This document shows, one piece after another, positions 33,729-42,046 of a stretch of 64,000 bases of DNA (its first letter is position 1; each line of letters begins with the position of its first letter). The DNA comes from an uncultured Candidatus Actinomarina sp. (GTDB lineage Bacteria > Actinomycetota > Acidimicrobiia > Actinomarinales > Actinomarinaceae), in the NCBI GenBank assembly GCA_902555985.1, contig CACDUI010000001.1, positions 209,943-273,942 of the forward strand. The letters are read 5' to 3'. Position numbers and translations under genes: made by a program. The notes below the pieces were generated by a model. The model ran no database searches, was not told the origin of the DNA, and saw nothing but the letters and a program-made list of their open reading frames with translations.

Positions 33729-35297
33729 GTGGAATTATTAACAAACGGTATAGGACTGACAGCAGTGGTCTTCCTGCCAATAATAAGTGCTTTAGTTTTA
33801 ACTGCTATACCTAAAAGCCAAGAGCTTTTGATAAAAGGGTTTGCTTTAGTCTCTTCAATTGTAACTTTTGTTTTAAGTGTCTTACTTCTTCCTCAGTTTG
33901 ATTTTTCTAATGCAGATAAGTTACAACTAGGTAATAAAATAACTTGGATTAAAAGCATAAATGCCAACTACGAAATTGGAATTGATGGTATTTCCCTCCC
34001 ACTATTAATTTTGTCAACGTTCATCACTGTTCTTGCGATAGTTTATTCAATTGAACATTTACCTGAACCAAAAAGCCCCAAGGGTTTTCTTGCATTAATT
34101 CTAGTTCTAGAAACAGGAATGAATGGAACCTTCGTTGCTTTAGATTTAATTTTGTTCTTTGTATTTTTTGAAATAGTTCTTCTCCCGATGTACTTCATGA
34201 TTGGTATTTGGGGAGATAAAACTGTTAGGTCAGTGGCTGGATTTAAAAATCAAATTGAAACAAGGCTTTATGCAAGTATAAAGTTCTTTGTTTTCACCCT
34301 TTTTGGATCTGCTTTTATGTTGTTAGGATTTCTTGGTTTATATTACAGGGGAAACAAAACATTCAGTATTCCTGAACTAATTGAATTAGGCACGAGTGGA
34401 GCCTTTACTGGGACATTTGCAACATTAGTCTTTGCTGTCTTATTTTTAGGTTTCGCGGTTAAAGTTCCTATGTGGCCACTTCACACTTGGCTTCCTGATG
34501 CGCATACTGCGGCACCAACAGTTGGCTCTGTTTTATTAGCAGCAATTCTCTTAAAACTAGGATCTTATGGTTTTATAAGGATTGCAATACCAATTCTTCC
34601 TGAGCAGGCAAAAGCTTGGGCTCCTGCAATTGCGATACTTTCAGCTATTGGTATTATTTATGGTTCGCTTGCCTGCCTTGCTCAAACTGACCTTAAACGG
34701 TTAATAGCATTTTCTTCAGTTGGTCATATGGGCTTTGTAATGTTGGGGATTGCCTCTCTAACCCCCATAGGAATAAATGCGGCAATCATTGGTATGGTTG
34801 CACATGGTGTAATTACTGGTTTGTTATTTTTCTTATCAGGTTCAATGGCACACACATATCACACACGAGATATGGGCAGACTAGGTGGAAATATGAAGTT
34901 ACTACCTAAAACAGGCGCATTACTAGGTTTTACTGCAATGGCTTCATTAGGCCTACCCGGGCTAGCTGGATTTTGGGGTGAATTCATGGCTTTACTTGGA
35001 GCTTTTAATCCTTTAGAGGGGCTGAATGTAACTATTTTTCGTAGTTCAATGGTAGCTGGTGCAATTGGAACTGTTTTAACTGCTGGATACTTACTGTGGA
35101 TGTTACAAAGAGTTAATCTCGGCGAGCCTTCAGAGGAATGGAATGAAATGGAACTTCATGATGCTGACGGTTATGAACTAGCTGCATGGATTCCTTTAGT
35201 AATATTGACAATTCTAATTGGAGTATTTCCAAAACTAATTTTTGGAGCTACCAACGATGCTGTTGTAAGCCTTCTTACTAAAGCATTTGGAGGTTAA
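33729..35297 (+). CDS. nuoM: NADH-quinone oxidoreductase subunit M (second operon)
   Basis: This is the ND4-type subunit: 522 residues from a GTG start preceded by GGAGG at 33720-33724. The glutamate is in FFEIVLLPMYFMIG and the lysine in FAVKVPMWPLHTWLPDAH. A longer loop (GDKTVRSVAGFKNQIETR) follows the conserved glutamate helix compared with the first-operon copy. Its last codons contain the GGAGG that serves nuoN. Confidence 0.97.
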   Translation: MELLTNGIGLTAVVFLPIISALVLTAIPKSQELLIKGFALVSSIVTFVLSVLLLPQFDFSNADKLQLGNKITWIKSINANYEIGIDGISLPLLILSTFITVLAIVYSIEHLPEPKSPKGFLALILVLETGMNGTFVALDLILFFVFFEIVLLPMYFMIGIWGDKTVRSVAGFKNQIETRLYASIKFFVFTLFGSAFMLLGFLGLYYRGNKTFSIPELIELGTSGAFTGTFATLVFAVLFLGFAVKVPMWPLHTWLPDAHTAAPTVGSVLLAAILLKLGSYGFIRIAIPILPEQAKAWAPAIAILSAIGIIYGSLACLAQTDLKRLIAFSSVGHMGFVMLGIASLTPIGINAAIIGMVAHGVITGLLFFLSGSMAHTYHTRDMGRLGGNMKLLPKTGALLGFTAMASLGLPGLAGFWGEFMALLGAFNPLEGLNVTIFRSSMVAGAIGTVLTAGYLLWMLQRVNLGEPSEEWNEMELHDADGYELAAWIPLVILTILIGVFPKLIFGATNDAVVSLLTKAFGG

Positions 35298-35299
35298 AA

Positions 35300-36778
35300 A
35301 TTACTATAAACTACTTTGCAATATCAACTGAATTAATTGTTATATTTACTATCGTTGGAACTTTAATATTAGATTTAATTCTCCCTAGGAAATCAAAATA
35401 TTATGTGGCAGCCTTTGCCCTTTTTGGTACTTTAGCTTCTTTAGCCCCTTTGGTAATTCAATGGGCAAACTACACAAGCCCTTTATATGCATTTGAAAAT
35501 AGCTATGTTGTTGATAAATTTTCTATAATTCTTAAAGGTTTATTCATACTTATAACTTACTTAACTTTTCTACTATCCATAAATTTTATTGAAAGCGACA
35601 AATATTATCAAGGAGAGTATTACTACCTACTTTTAAGTTCATTGTTAGGTGCTTTAGTTGTAAGTTCTTCAAGAGATCTACTTACAATATTTATAGGAAT
35701 CGAGCTGGCCTCAACACCTATGTTTTTATTGTCTGGATGGAAAAAGGGTGATAGAAAATCTAATGAAGGTGCAATTAAATTTTTCCTCTTAGGAGTCCTT
35801 TCAGCTTCGCTCATATTATATGGCTTCTCCCTAATTTACGGCCTTACTGGTCAATTAGTATTTTCTGAGATTTCAACATACTTACTATTGAACGCATTAG
35901 GAGATTCACCAGTGCTATTATTAAGCTCAATTTTAGTTATCTCAGGAATAGGTTTTAAAATTTCTGTAGTTCCATTTCATTCATGGGCACCAGATACTTA
36001 CGAGGGAGCTCCATTACCGATAACAGCTTATTTGTCAGTTAGCTCAAAGGCCACAGGCTTTGTTGCTTTAATCGTCTTATTAACAAAAGTTTTTGCAACA
36101 TCTGGTCAAAGTTGGGGTGTAATTTTAGCAATTATCTCAGGTGCAACTATGACTTTAGGCAACTTAGTAGCCCTCCAGCAATCCAACCCGGTTAGGCTAC
36201 TTGCTTATTCTTCAATATCGCAAGCAGGTTTTATCATTGCACCCCTTGCAGTGGCAGGAATAACTGGAAATTACCAAGATGGTATATTTGCGAGTGTCAC
36301 TTACTTAATCATTTATGCATTCATGAATCTTGGAGCATTCTTGTCTATACATCTATTTAGCAATTTTGCTGGTTCAGATAATTTTTATGATTGGGGAGGA
36401 ATTGCAAAACACTCTCCGCTAGCTGGAGTATTGACAACAGTCTTTTTCTTTTCATTAGCTGGAATTCCACCTCTTGGAGGTTGGTTTGCAAAGTTTGTAG
36501 TTTTTAGAAGCCTTTTAAGCACTGGAGAAATAGTAGGCATTTCTCTTGCAATCATTGGAGCAATAAACGCTGTTATTGCTCTTGTTTACTATGCAAGAAT
36601 ATCAAAGGTCATATGGATGGACGAATTAAAAAATCCTGAGCAAGAGCAGACCTTTGAATTTCAGAATCCTCTTAAAGTAGTTGGCGCCTTTACTGTTCTT
36701 ATAACATTTATTGCAGGAGTATTTCCAGGTATATTCAGCTATCTTGGTGAAGTCTCCTCTATATTTTTTGGTAATTAA
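35300..36778 (+). CDS. nuoN: NADH-quinone oxidoreductase subunit N (second operon), apparent ATT start codon
   Basis: This is the ND2-type subunit. The first ATG/GTG/TTG in frame is a GTG at 35405, but this would remove the first helix. Upstream the frame stays open and reads ITINYFAISTELIVIFTIVG, a normal NuoN N-terminus. A GGAGG at 35289-35293 lies six bases before an ATT at 35300, so ATT is the best start, giving 492 residues. Conserved parts include IFIGIELASTPMFLLSG, FKISVVPFHSWAPDTYEG and SNPVRLLAYSSISQAG. Alternatively the true start codon was changed by a sequence error. It is the last nuo gene before the NDUFAF7-like gene. Confidence 0.9.
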   Translation: MTINYFAISTELIVIFTIVGTLILDLILPRKSKYYVAAFALFGTLASLAPLVIQWANYTSPLYAFENSYVVDKFSIILKGLFILITYLTFLLSINFIESDKYYQGEYYYLLLSSLLGALVVSSSRDLLTIFIGIELASTPMFLLSGWKKGDRKSNEGAIKFFLLGVLSASLILYGFSLIYGLTGQLVFSEISTYLLLNALGDSPVLLLSSILVISGIGFKISVVPFHSWAPDTYEGAPLPITAYLSVSSKATGFVALIVLLTKVFATSGQSWGVILAIISGATMTLGNLVALQQSNPVRLLAYSSISQAGFIIAPLAVAGITGNYQDGIFASVTYLIIYAFMNLGAFLSIHLFSNFAGSDNFYDWGGIAKHSPLAGVLTTVFFFSLAGIPPLGGWFAKFVVFRSLLSTGEIVGISLAIIGAINAVIALVYYARISKVIWMDELKNPEQEQTFEFQNPLKVVGAFTVLITFIAGVFPGIFSYLGEVSSIFFGN

Positions 36779-36781
36779 AAC

Positions 36782-37798
36782 TTGGAATTGACTGAATTCA
36801 ATAAATATCTTCAAAAAAAATATAAAACTAACAAAATATTTTTTGATGAATATATGGAGGAGGCTCTTTATTCAAAATATGGTTTTTTCAATAATGAGAA
36901 AGTTAGATCAAAAAGAAGTGGAGATTTTTTAACTTCTCCTGAAGTTTCTAAATATTTTGGAAAAATTTTATATCAGTGGATACAAGAAAACAATTTAGAT
37001 TTAAATATTGTTGAATTTGGGTCTGGAACGGGATCGCTTATTGAACAAATTAATACTGAAAATAAATTTGCTGTGGAATTGTCTTCGACTGCAAGAGTGG
37101 AGTTGAGTAAAAAAAATATTCAAAATGTTGCAAGCTTAGAAGAGCTTACTTTTAAAGAAAGTGACTTAGTTCTTGGGAATGAAGTTTTAGACAATATCCC
37201 TTGTTCAGTTGCAGTATTTAAAGATAATAAATGGCATGAAAAAGTAGTTAACTTAGAGGACGAAAGTTTTTCGTATGATCTTGTAAAGGCAAGAAAAGAA
37301 ATTATTGACTGGATTGAGATAAATCAAATAAAGGGCGATGAAAATATAGACATAGAAGTTCAAATAAATATTGATAAATTTTTAGAAAATATAATTCATA
37401 ATTTAAACCCGAAGACAATTCTCTTCTTTGACTATGGTTTTGAACAAAAGGATAGAGTTGAAAGGAAGTACAGATCTCTACTTAGGACTTATAAAGACCA
37501 CCATCTTTCTGTAGATCCAATTTTGGAACCTGGAAATGTAGATATCACTTATGATATAAATTTTTCATCAGTGAAAAGGAAACTAAAAACCTTGGGCTAT
37601 GAATCAAGTATATTATTGCAAAGAGATTTTTTAATTAATAACGGATTTAATGAGTATTTTGATACTTTGCAAAACAAGCTTTTATTATCAGAAGGAATAG
37701 AAAATTTAAAAATTAATAGTTATTTATCCGGGCTTAAAGCACTCATTGATTCAAATGGACTTGGAGGCTTTTATTGTTTGGAAGCAAAAAAAATATAA
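36782..37798 (+). CDS. NDUFAF7/MidA-family SAM-dependent methyltransferase
   Basis: A 338-residue member of the COG1565 family, starting at TTG 36782, three bases after nuoN. The N-terminal helices read FDEYMEEALYSKYGFFN, then RSGDFLTSPEVSKYFGKIL, both family signatures. The SAM site is NIVEFGSGTGSLIEQI (about residues 72-87), and the acidic loop LVLGNEVLDNIPC fits the motif DEVxDxxP of the family. In mitochondria NDUFAF7 dimethylates an arginine of the NuoD-type subunit to allow complex I assembly. Its place after the second nuo operon fits the same job here. The specific target is an inference. Confidence 0.88.
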   Translation: MELTEFNKYLQKKYKTNKIFFDEYMEEALYSKYGFFNNEKVRSKRSGDFLTSPEVSKYFGKILYQWIQENNLDLNIVEFGSGTGSLIEQINTENKFAVELSSTARVELSKKNIQNVASLEELTFKESDLVLGNEVLDNIPCSVAVFKDNKWHEKVVNLEDESFSYDLVKARKEIIDWIEINQIKGDENIDIEVQINIDKFLENIIHNLNPKTILFFDYGFEQKDRVERKYRSLLRTYKDHHLSVDPILEPGNVDITYDINFSSVKRKLKTLGYESSILLQRDFLINNGFNEYFDTLQNKLLLSEGIENLKINSYLSGLKALIDSNGLGGFYCLEAKKI

Positions 37799-37810
37799 TT
37801 ATTACAAATT

Positions 37811-37816
37811 TATAAT
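37811..37816 (+). promoter_or_regulatory. Probable -10 box (TATAAT) for leaderless htpX
   Basis: A perfect TATAAT is six bases (TAAATT) before the ATG at 37823, with no Shine-Dalgarno. Confidence 0.6.
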
Positions 37817-37822
37817 TAAATT

Positions 37823-38659
37823 ATGAACTTTGTAAAAACTACATTACTACTTACATTAATGACTCTGGTTGTTTTATTTTCAGCAACTGCTTTGGGTTTT
37901 GATATAATCTCTGCACTCTTTTTTGCTGCTGTGTTTAATTTTTTTATTTACTTTTTTTCTGGGAATTTAGCTATTAAATCAACAAAAGCGCAACCAATAC
38001 AAGATGGGGAATATGAAGAAGTTACTCAAATAATTTCCAACCTCATACAAAAAGAAAAAATGCCAATGCCAGAATTATATGTAATTAATAGTGATCAACC
38101 GAATGCATTTGCAACTGGCAGAAATCCAAAAAATGCAAAAGTTGCAGTAACAACGGGTATCTTAAATCTTTTAAATAGAGACGAATTAGAAGGAGTTCTT
38201 GCACATGAATTGTCACATATAAAAAATAGAGATATTTTAGTTTCAAGCATTGCGGCAATGTTGGCTGCAGCCATATCTTTTATGTCAAGAATGGTTTTTT
38301 GGGGTGGTGGTAACAGAAACAGAAATACGCACCCCGCAGTTATAGTCATTGCAATGATTGCAGCACCAGTAGCTTCAATAATCATCAGAATGGCAATTTC
38401 TAGAACAAGGGAATTTGGTGCTGATAAAACTGGAGCCGAGATTTCTGGCAATCCTTTAGCTTTAGCATCTGCATTAGAAAAAATTGAAAGATATGCAAAT
38501 GTTCCAATGGATGTCAATCCAGCTGTTAGTCAATTATTTATTTCAGACCCACTTAAAGCATTTTCTGGGAACAGTTTTAGTAAATTATTTTCAACCCATC
38601 CGCCAACCAAGGAAAGAGTAAGAAGACTAAGGCAGCGTCAAAGTGGAATTAGATATTAA
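37823..38659 (+). CDS. htpX: HtpX-family membrane zinc metalloprotease
   Basis: An M48B protease of 278 residues for quality control of membrane proteins. Two N-terminal helices (about 7-23 and 29-47), the active-site VLAHELSHIKNRD (about 129-141) and two more helices are followed by the third zinc ligand region TREFGADKTGAEI. The HExxH motif is intact, so zinc is still used here. NQPNAFATGRNPKNAKVAVT is a family signature. The end overlaps the rhodanese gene by 17 bases. Confidence 0.93.
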   Translation: MNFVKTTLLLTLMTLVVLFSATALGFDIISALFFAAVFNFFIYFFSGNLAIKSTKAQPIQDGEYEEVTQIISNLIQKEKMPMPELYVINSDQPNAFATGRNPKNAKVAVTTGILNLLNRDELEGVLAHELSHIKNRDILVSSIAAMLAAAISFMSRMVFWGGGNRNRNTHPAVIVIAMIAAPVASIIIRMAISRTREFGADKTGAEISGNPLALASALEKIERYANVPMDVNPAVSQLFISDPLKAFSGNSFSKLFSTHPPTKERVRRLRQRQSGIRY

Positions 38660-38993
38660 TAATACACCCTCTTTAGAACCAGAAAATCTTGAAGATTTAC
38701 TTCAAGAAGGTTATCAACTAGTTGATGTTAGAGAGCAGGACGAATGGGATGCTGGTCATCACAAAAGTGCTAGGCATTTACCAATGGGAGAGATTATAGA
38801 AAATATTGATAATTTCAAAAATAACGAGAAATATATTTTTGTATGCCGTTCTGGAGCCAGGTCTGGAAGAGTAACCAATTTTATGATTTCTAAGAATATT
38901 GAATCATACAATTTATCAGGAGGCATGAAGCAGGTTAAAAACTTTACTGATGAAATTTATAATTTAGACGGCAATTCTGGGGAAATCATCTAA
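38643..38993 (+). CDS. Single-domain rhodanese
   Basis: A 116-residue sulfurtransferase-like protein from GTG 38643. The core reads QLVDVREQDEWDAGH and HLPMGEI, and the active-site loop is VCRSGARSGRV with the catalytic cysteine at about residue 76. Such proteins move sulfur as a cysteine persulfide in the cytoplasm. The substrate is unknown. It starts inside htpX, so the pair is probably one unit. Confidence 0.92.
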   Translation: MELDINNTPSLEPENLEDLLQEGYQLVDVREQDEWDAGHHKSARHLPMGEIIENIDNFKNNEKYIFVCRSGARSGRVTNFMISKNIESYNLSGGMKQVKNFTDEIYNLDGNSGEII

Positions 38994-38996
38994 CAT
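38991..38996 (+). promoter_or_regulatory. Probable -10 box (TAACAT) for the leaderless PfkB kinase gene
   Basis: It is six bases before the GTG at 39003 and overlaps the rhodanese stop codon. Confidence 0.5.
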
Positions 38997-39002
38997 TTAT
39001 TT

Positions 39003-39959
39003 GTGATAATTTGTATTGGCAATGCACTGGTTGATTCCTTAACTCAAATAGAAGAATCTAAAATTAAGGAATTAAACTTAAATAAAGCAAGAATGACTCT
39101 TGTAGATAAAGATCGTTCAAATTTTCTACTCCAAAATATGAAAAATCCAATATACGAGGCAGGCGGATCAGCAGCAAATACAGCATACTGGATTTCTCAG
39201 CTTGGAGGAAATGTGGGGTTTATAGGAAAAATTTCAAATGATGATTTAGGTAAAAAGTTTCAAACAAGTCTTAAAGATTCTGGTTTAAATGATTTTACTG
39301 TTTATGAGTCTGAAGATAATCAAACTGGATTATGTGCAATTTTTATTACTCCCGATGGTGAAAGAACAATGAATACTTATCTTGGTGCTGGTGAATACCT
39401 GTCAGTTAAAGATTTAAATGAAAATTCAATCTCAGATGCGAAAATACTGTATATGGAGGGGTATTTGTGGGATAAGACTTCAAGTAAAGAAGCTTTCCTT
39501 CACGCAGCAAAATTAAATAAAGAATCGGGTGGTCTTAATGCTATAAGTTTATCTGATGTCTTTTGTGTAGAAATGCATAGAGAGAGCTTTATAGACTTCA
39601 TTAAAAGTGATATCGATTTTGTATTTTGTAATGAGGATGAGTTAAATGCACTCTTCGAAAAAAACACAACAACCGAATCAATTCAACATTTTCAAGAATC
39701 ATTTCCTAACATTAAGCAATTAATCTGCACTCTAGGGTCAGAAGGTGTATTAATTTTAGATGAAGGTAAGCAACACAATTTCAACGCAACAGAAGCCAAC
39801 GTCGTAGACAAAACTGGTGCAGGTGATTTCTTTGCTGGTGGATATCTTTTTGGGCTCCAAAAAGGATTGACCTTAACTGAATCTGCAGAAATTGCTAATA
39901 AAAGTGCAGCTCATGTTATCAGTGAGATTGGCGTAAGACCTAAAAATAAATTTAATTAG
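39003..39959 (+). CDS. PfkB-family carbohydrate/nucleoside kinase, adenosine-kinase-like
   Basis: A ribokinase-fold kinase of 318 residues starting at GTG 39003. The N-terminal IICIGNALVDSLTQI, the substrate loop YEAGGSAANTAYWIS with its GG hinge, and the catalytic VDKTGAGDFFAGGYLFG (base aspartate at about 273) are all present. The arrangement with NxxDxxxQ at the N-terminus and AGGSAANTA resembles the adenosine-kinase-like branch, so the substrate may be adenosine or a sugar. The exact substrate is not certain. It converges on the next gene with four bases shared. Confidence 0.9.
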   Translation: MIICIGNALVDSLTQIEESKIKELNLNKARMTLVDKDRSNFLLQNMKNPIYEAGGSAANTAYWISQLGGNVGFIGKISNDDLGKKFQTSLKDSGLNDFTVYESEDNQTGLCAIFITPDGERTMNTYLGAGEYLSVKDLNENSISDAKILYMEGYLWDKTSSKEAFLHAAKLNKESGGLNAISLSDVFCVEMHRESFIDFIKSDIDFVFCNEDELNALFEKNTTTESIQHFQESFPNIKQLICTLGSEGVLILDEGKQHNFNATEANVVDKTGAGDFFAGGYLFGLQKGLTLTESAEIANKSAAHVISEIGVRPKNKFN

Positions 39960-40711
39960 TTAGTCCAACCTAAAACTTGAACTAATTCCAACTTATCCCC
40001 ATCTTGCAAATTAGTATTTATCTCTATTTTTAAGGGATTAAATGATTTGTTTTTAGAAAATATAATTAAATTATTTTCTGAGTCTCCAGCAATTATATTG
40101 TTTCCATCTGGTGACCAATGAAAGGACTCAAAATAGTAGTTTGATGGAGCTCGTGATGAAAAAACTTCAATATTTTTGATTCTATCAGCGTAATATACTC
40201 CAATAACTCGAGAGTTATAATCAGAAGTTTCCCAAGGATTAATCAACTTTTCTCCGTAAACATTCATTCTGTTGTCTTCTGCAAAAAAACTCTTATTTGC
40301 ATCCTCAGAAATTTCTCCAGATTCTATATCAACAATTAAATTTTTTCTTTCGTCACCTGCTTGATAGTCCCAATATGAAACAAGTATTTTATTTTCATCA
40401 TAAATCTGTGCATCATAAAAATTAATATCATAAGAAAAGTCGTAAAGATCACTACTACATATTATTTTTTCTTCTTCTAACAAGTCAGACAATAAATCAA
40501 TATAAAAGATACACGAATCCACAATGTCCGGAGCGGGAGGTATTATATTTTCAGATTGTCTCTCAACATAGTAAATTAGTTTTCCCTCAAAATTATTTTC
40601 TGATGCTAAATCTTCATAGTTTGGAAGAGGAACAATTCCAAATACTGCGACGATAATTGTTGTTGTTATAAGAATTGCGATAGAGACAAACAATAATCGT
40701 CTGTTAGTCAT
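39956..40711 (-). CDS. Membrane-anchored protein of unknown function, beta-propeller-like fragment
   Basis: A 251-residue protein with one N-terminal helix (LLFVSIAILITTTIIVAVFGI) and a large outside domain. The repeats FYDAQIYDENKILVSYWDYQ and FHWSPDGNNIIAGDSENN look like TolB/WD-type blade strands, but only two or three blades fit, so the family is unsure. The start overlaps the upstream DUF2157 gene by eight bases on the same strand, so the two are probably co-expressed. Confidence 0.7.
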   Translation of the reverse strand: MTNRRLLFVSIAILITTTIIVAVFGIVPLPNYEDLASENNFEGKLIYYVERQSENIIPPAPDIVDSCIFYIDLLSDLLEEEKIICSSDLYDFSYDINFYDAQIYDENKILVSYWDYQAGDERKNLIVDIESGEISEDANKSFFAEDNRMNVYGEKLINPWETSDYNSRVIGVYYADRIKNIEVFSSRAPSNYYFESFHWSPDGNNIIAGDSENNLIIFSKNKSFNPLKIEINTNLQDGDKLELVQVLGWTN

Positions 40712-41687
40712 TATTTTTTATATTTTCTCTAATAGAGTTTAAATAAAGACCAACTGCTACCAGTACTCCACCTACCAAGAAAAGAATTAAAGGTGGCCAA
40801 ATATTGTCTGGAAGTAACTCTGTTATGAGCCTTGGAAGATTGATTACTAAACCCAAACCACCTATGTAAAAAATGACTTGTTCAGAGAGCTGAATACTAG
40901 CCCACACAAAAAGAACTGAACCTAAAATCAAAAATATTATCTCAAGTAAATCATTATCACTAAACAAGTTGTCTATCAAAACGACTGATCCAATGGAGAT
41001 TGTTGAAGTAGAGAGAAAGTAACCCAACCAACTAGGTCCAAGAATCTCATTTAAAGTATAAAGTCCCCAAACAAATCCTATTGAAATTAAAAATAAACCT
41101 CCAGCCCATGGCTCAATATTTGGAAAAATAATATTACCTACAGAACCTAGAAAAAATATTGACGAATAAAAAAGAGCTACATGTTGAAAGATTTGTCGAG
41201 TCCTAGAGTATAGATACAAAGAATAAGTAGCCACAAAAAACGACACAATCAAAATCTGAATATCCTCTGAAATGTTCTGACTTGTTGATCGATTGATTAT
41301 ATTTACTGTAAAAACCACTACAGAACCAAAAGAAATTGTTGATATTAAATAAAGAACAGAAGATACACGTTCTGATGATTTAAAAATAAATATGCTTTTG
41401 TCTTCAAAATTTTCACTGTAATTTGCTGCATAGATAAGGAAAACAGTTGTAATTATTAATAGGAGTAATTGTGCCCAATAGGTCAAATTATCCCATATTA
41501 AAGGAAGTGTTCCTACCAAGCCTGAAAGTAAAAATAAACTACCAATTAATGTTATGGCCTTGGCTACTTTAGATTTTTGAGATGGATTTAGATTCTTTTC
41601 ATAGTCTAAAATATTTTTGTAATCCGATTCAGAAATTAGATTATTTTCTAACCACTTATCCAGCAAGTTAAGAATTTTTTTGTCCAT
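40704..41687 (-). CDS. DUF2157-family polytopic membrane protein
   Basis: A 327-residue protein. The N-terminal soluble part ILNLLDKWLENNLISESDY is the DUF2157 start, followed by about ten hydrophobic helices from residue 40 to the C-terminus (for example ITLIGSLFLLSGLVGTLPLI). The family's role is unknown. It is the first of two minus-strand genes and is divergent from the tRNA-Tyr gene. TAGGAT lies six bases before its start. Confidence 0.85.
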   Translation of the reverse strand: MDKKILNLLDKWLENNLISESDYKNILDYEKNLNPSQKSKVAKAITLIGSLFLLSGLVGTLPLIWDNLTYWAQLLLLIITTVFLIYAANYSENFEDKSIFIFKSSERVSSVLYLISTISFGSVVVFTVNIINRSTSQNISEDIQILIVSFFVATYSLYLYSRTRQIFQHVALFYSSIFFLGSVGNIIFPNIEPWAGGLFLISIGFVWGLYTLNEILGPSWLGYFLSTSTISIGSVVLIDNLFSDNDLLEIIFLILGSVLFVWASIQLSEQVIFYIGGLGLVINLPRLITELLPDNIWPPLILFLVGGVLVAVGLYLNSIRENIKNND

Positions 41688-41693
41688 AAAATT

Positions 41694-41699
41694 ATCCTA
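41694..41699 (-). promoter_or_regulatory. Probable -10 box (TAGGAT) for the leaderless DUF2157 gene
   Basis: It is six bases (AATTTT) before the ATG at 41687 on the minus strand. Confidence 0.5.
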
Positions 41700-41766
41700 A
41701 TCAATTAAAATTTCATCTCACTAAGTTTTATTTATAATCTAAACTTTATAGAGACTTTATTGTTAT

Positions 41767-41848
41767 GCCGAGATGCCCGAGCGGCCAAAGGGAGCAGACT
41801 GTAAATCTGCCGGCTACGCCTTCGTAGGTTCGAATCCTACTCTCGGCA
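41767..41848 (+). tRNA. tRNA-Tyr (GTA)
   Basis: The acceptor stem GCCGAGA pairs with TCTCGGC. The anticodon loop CTGTAAA gives GTA, and a long variable arm (CGGCTACGCCTTCG) is present as expected for tyrosine. The T arm is GTAGG-TTCGAAT-CCTAC. No CCA is encoded. Confidence 0.95.
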
Positions 41849-41853
41849 CTAAA

Positions 41854-41926
41854 GCCCTCTTAGCTCAGTTGGTAGAGCACTTCCATGGTAAGGAAGAGGT
41901 CTCCGGTTCAATCCCGGAAGAGGGCT
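41854..41926 (+). tRNA. tRNA-Thr (GGT)
   Basis: The acceptor GCCCTCT pairs with AGAGGGC. The anticodon stem CTTCC/GGAAG closes the loop ATGGTAA, giving GGT. It lies five bases after tRNA-Tyr, so the two are probably one transcript. No CCA is encoded. Confidence 0.95.
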
Positions 41927-41948
41927 CAGAGGCTAAACTTAGTCTTAA

Positions 41949-42022
41949 GGCGGCGTAGCTCAGTTGGTAAGAGCGCACGACTCATAATCGTGAGGTCGGC
42001 AGTTCAAGTCTGCCCGCCGCTA
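41949..42022 (+). tRNA. tRNA-Met (CAT), elongator type
   Basis: The anticodon stem CACGA/TCGTG encloses CTCATAA, so the anticodon is CAT. The stem lacks the three G:C pairs of the initiator, so this is elongator Met, or possibly Ile with a modified C. The acceptor GGCGGCG pairs with CGCCGCT, so the first pair is a G:U wobble. No CCA is encoded. It directly precedes the L33 gene. Confidence 0.92.
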
Positions 42023-42046
42023 CAAAGTTAAGAAAGGATAAAGACA

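Noticed and set aside
35300-35404. Frameshifted or truncated nuoN
   Set aside because: The frame is open up to the GGAGG site with no stop codon, so an unusual start is simpler than a pseudogene.
2-36778. Possible assembly duplication of the nuo region
   Set aside because: The two operons differ at most positions in every shared protein, in gene content and in lengths, so they are real and distinct.
41773-41958. Open frame of 61 codons
   Set aside because: It runs through the tRNA-Tyr and tRNA-Thr genes, whose structures are complete; not a protein gene.
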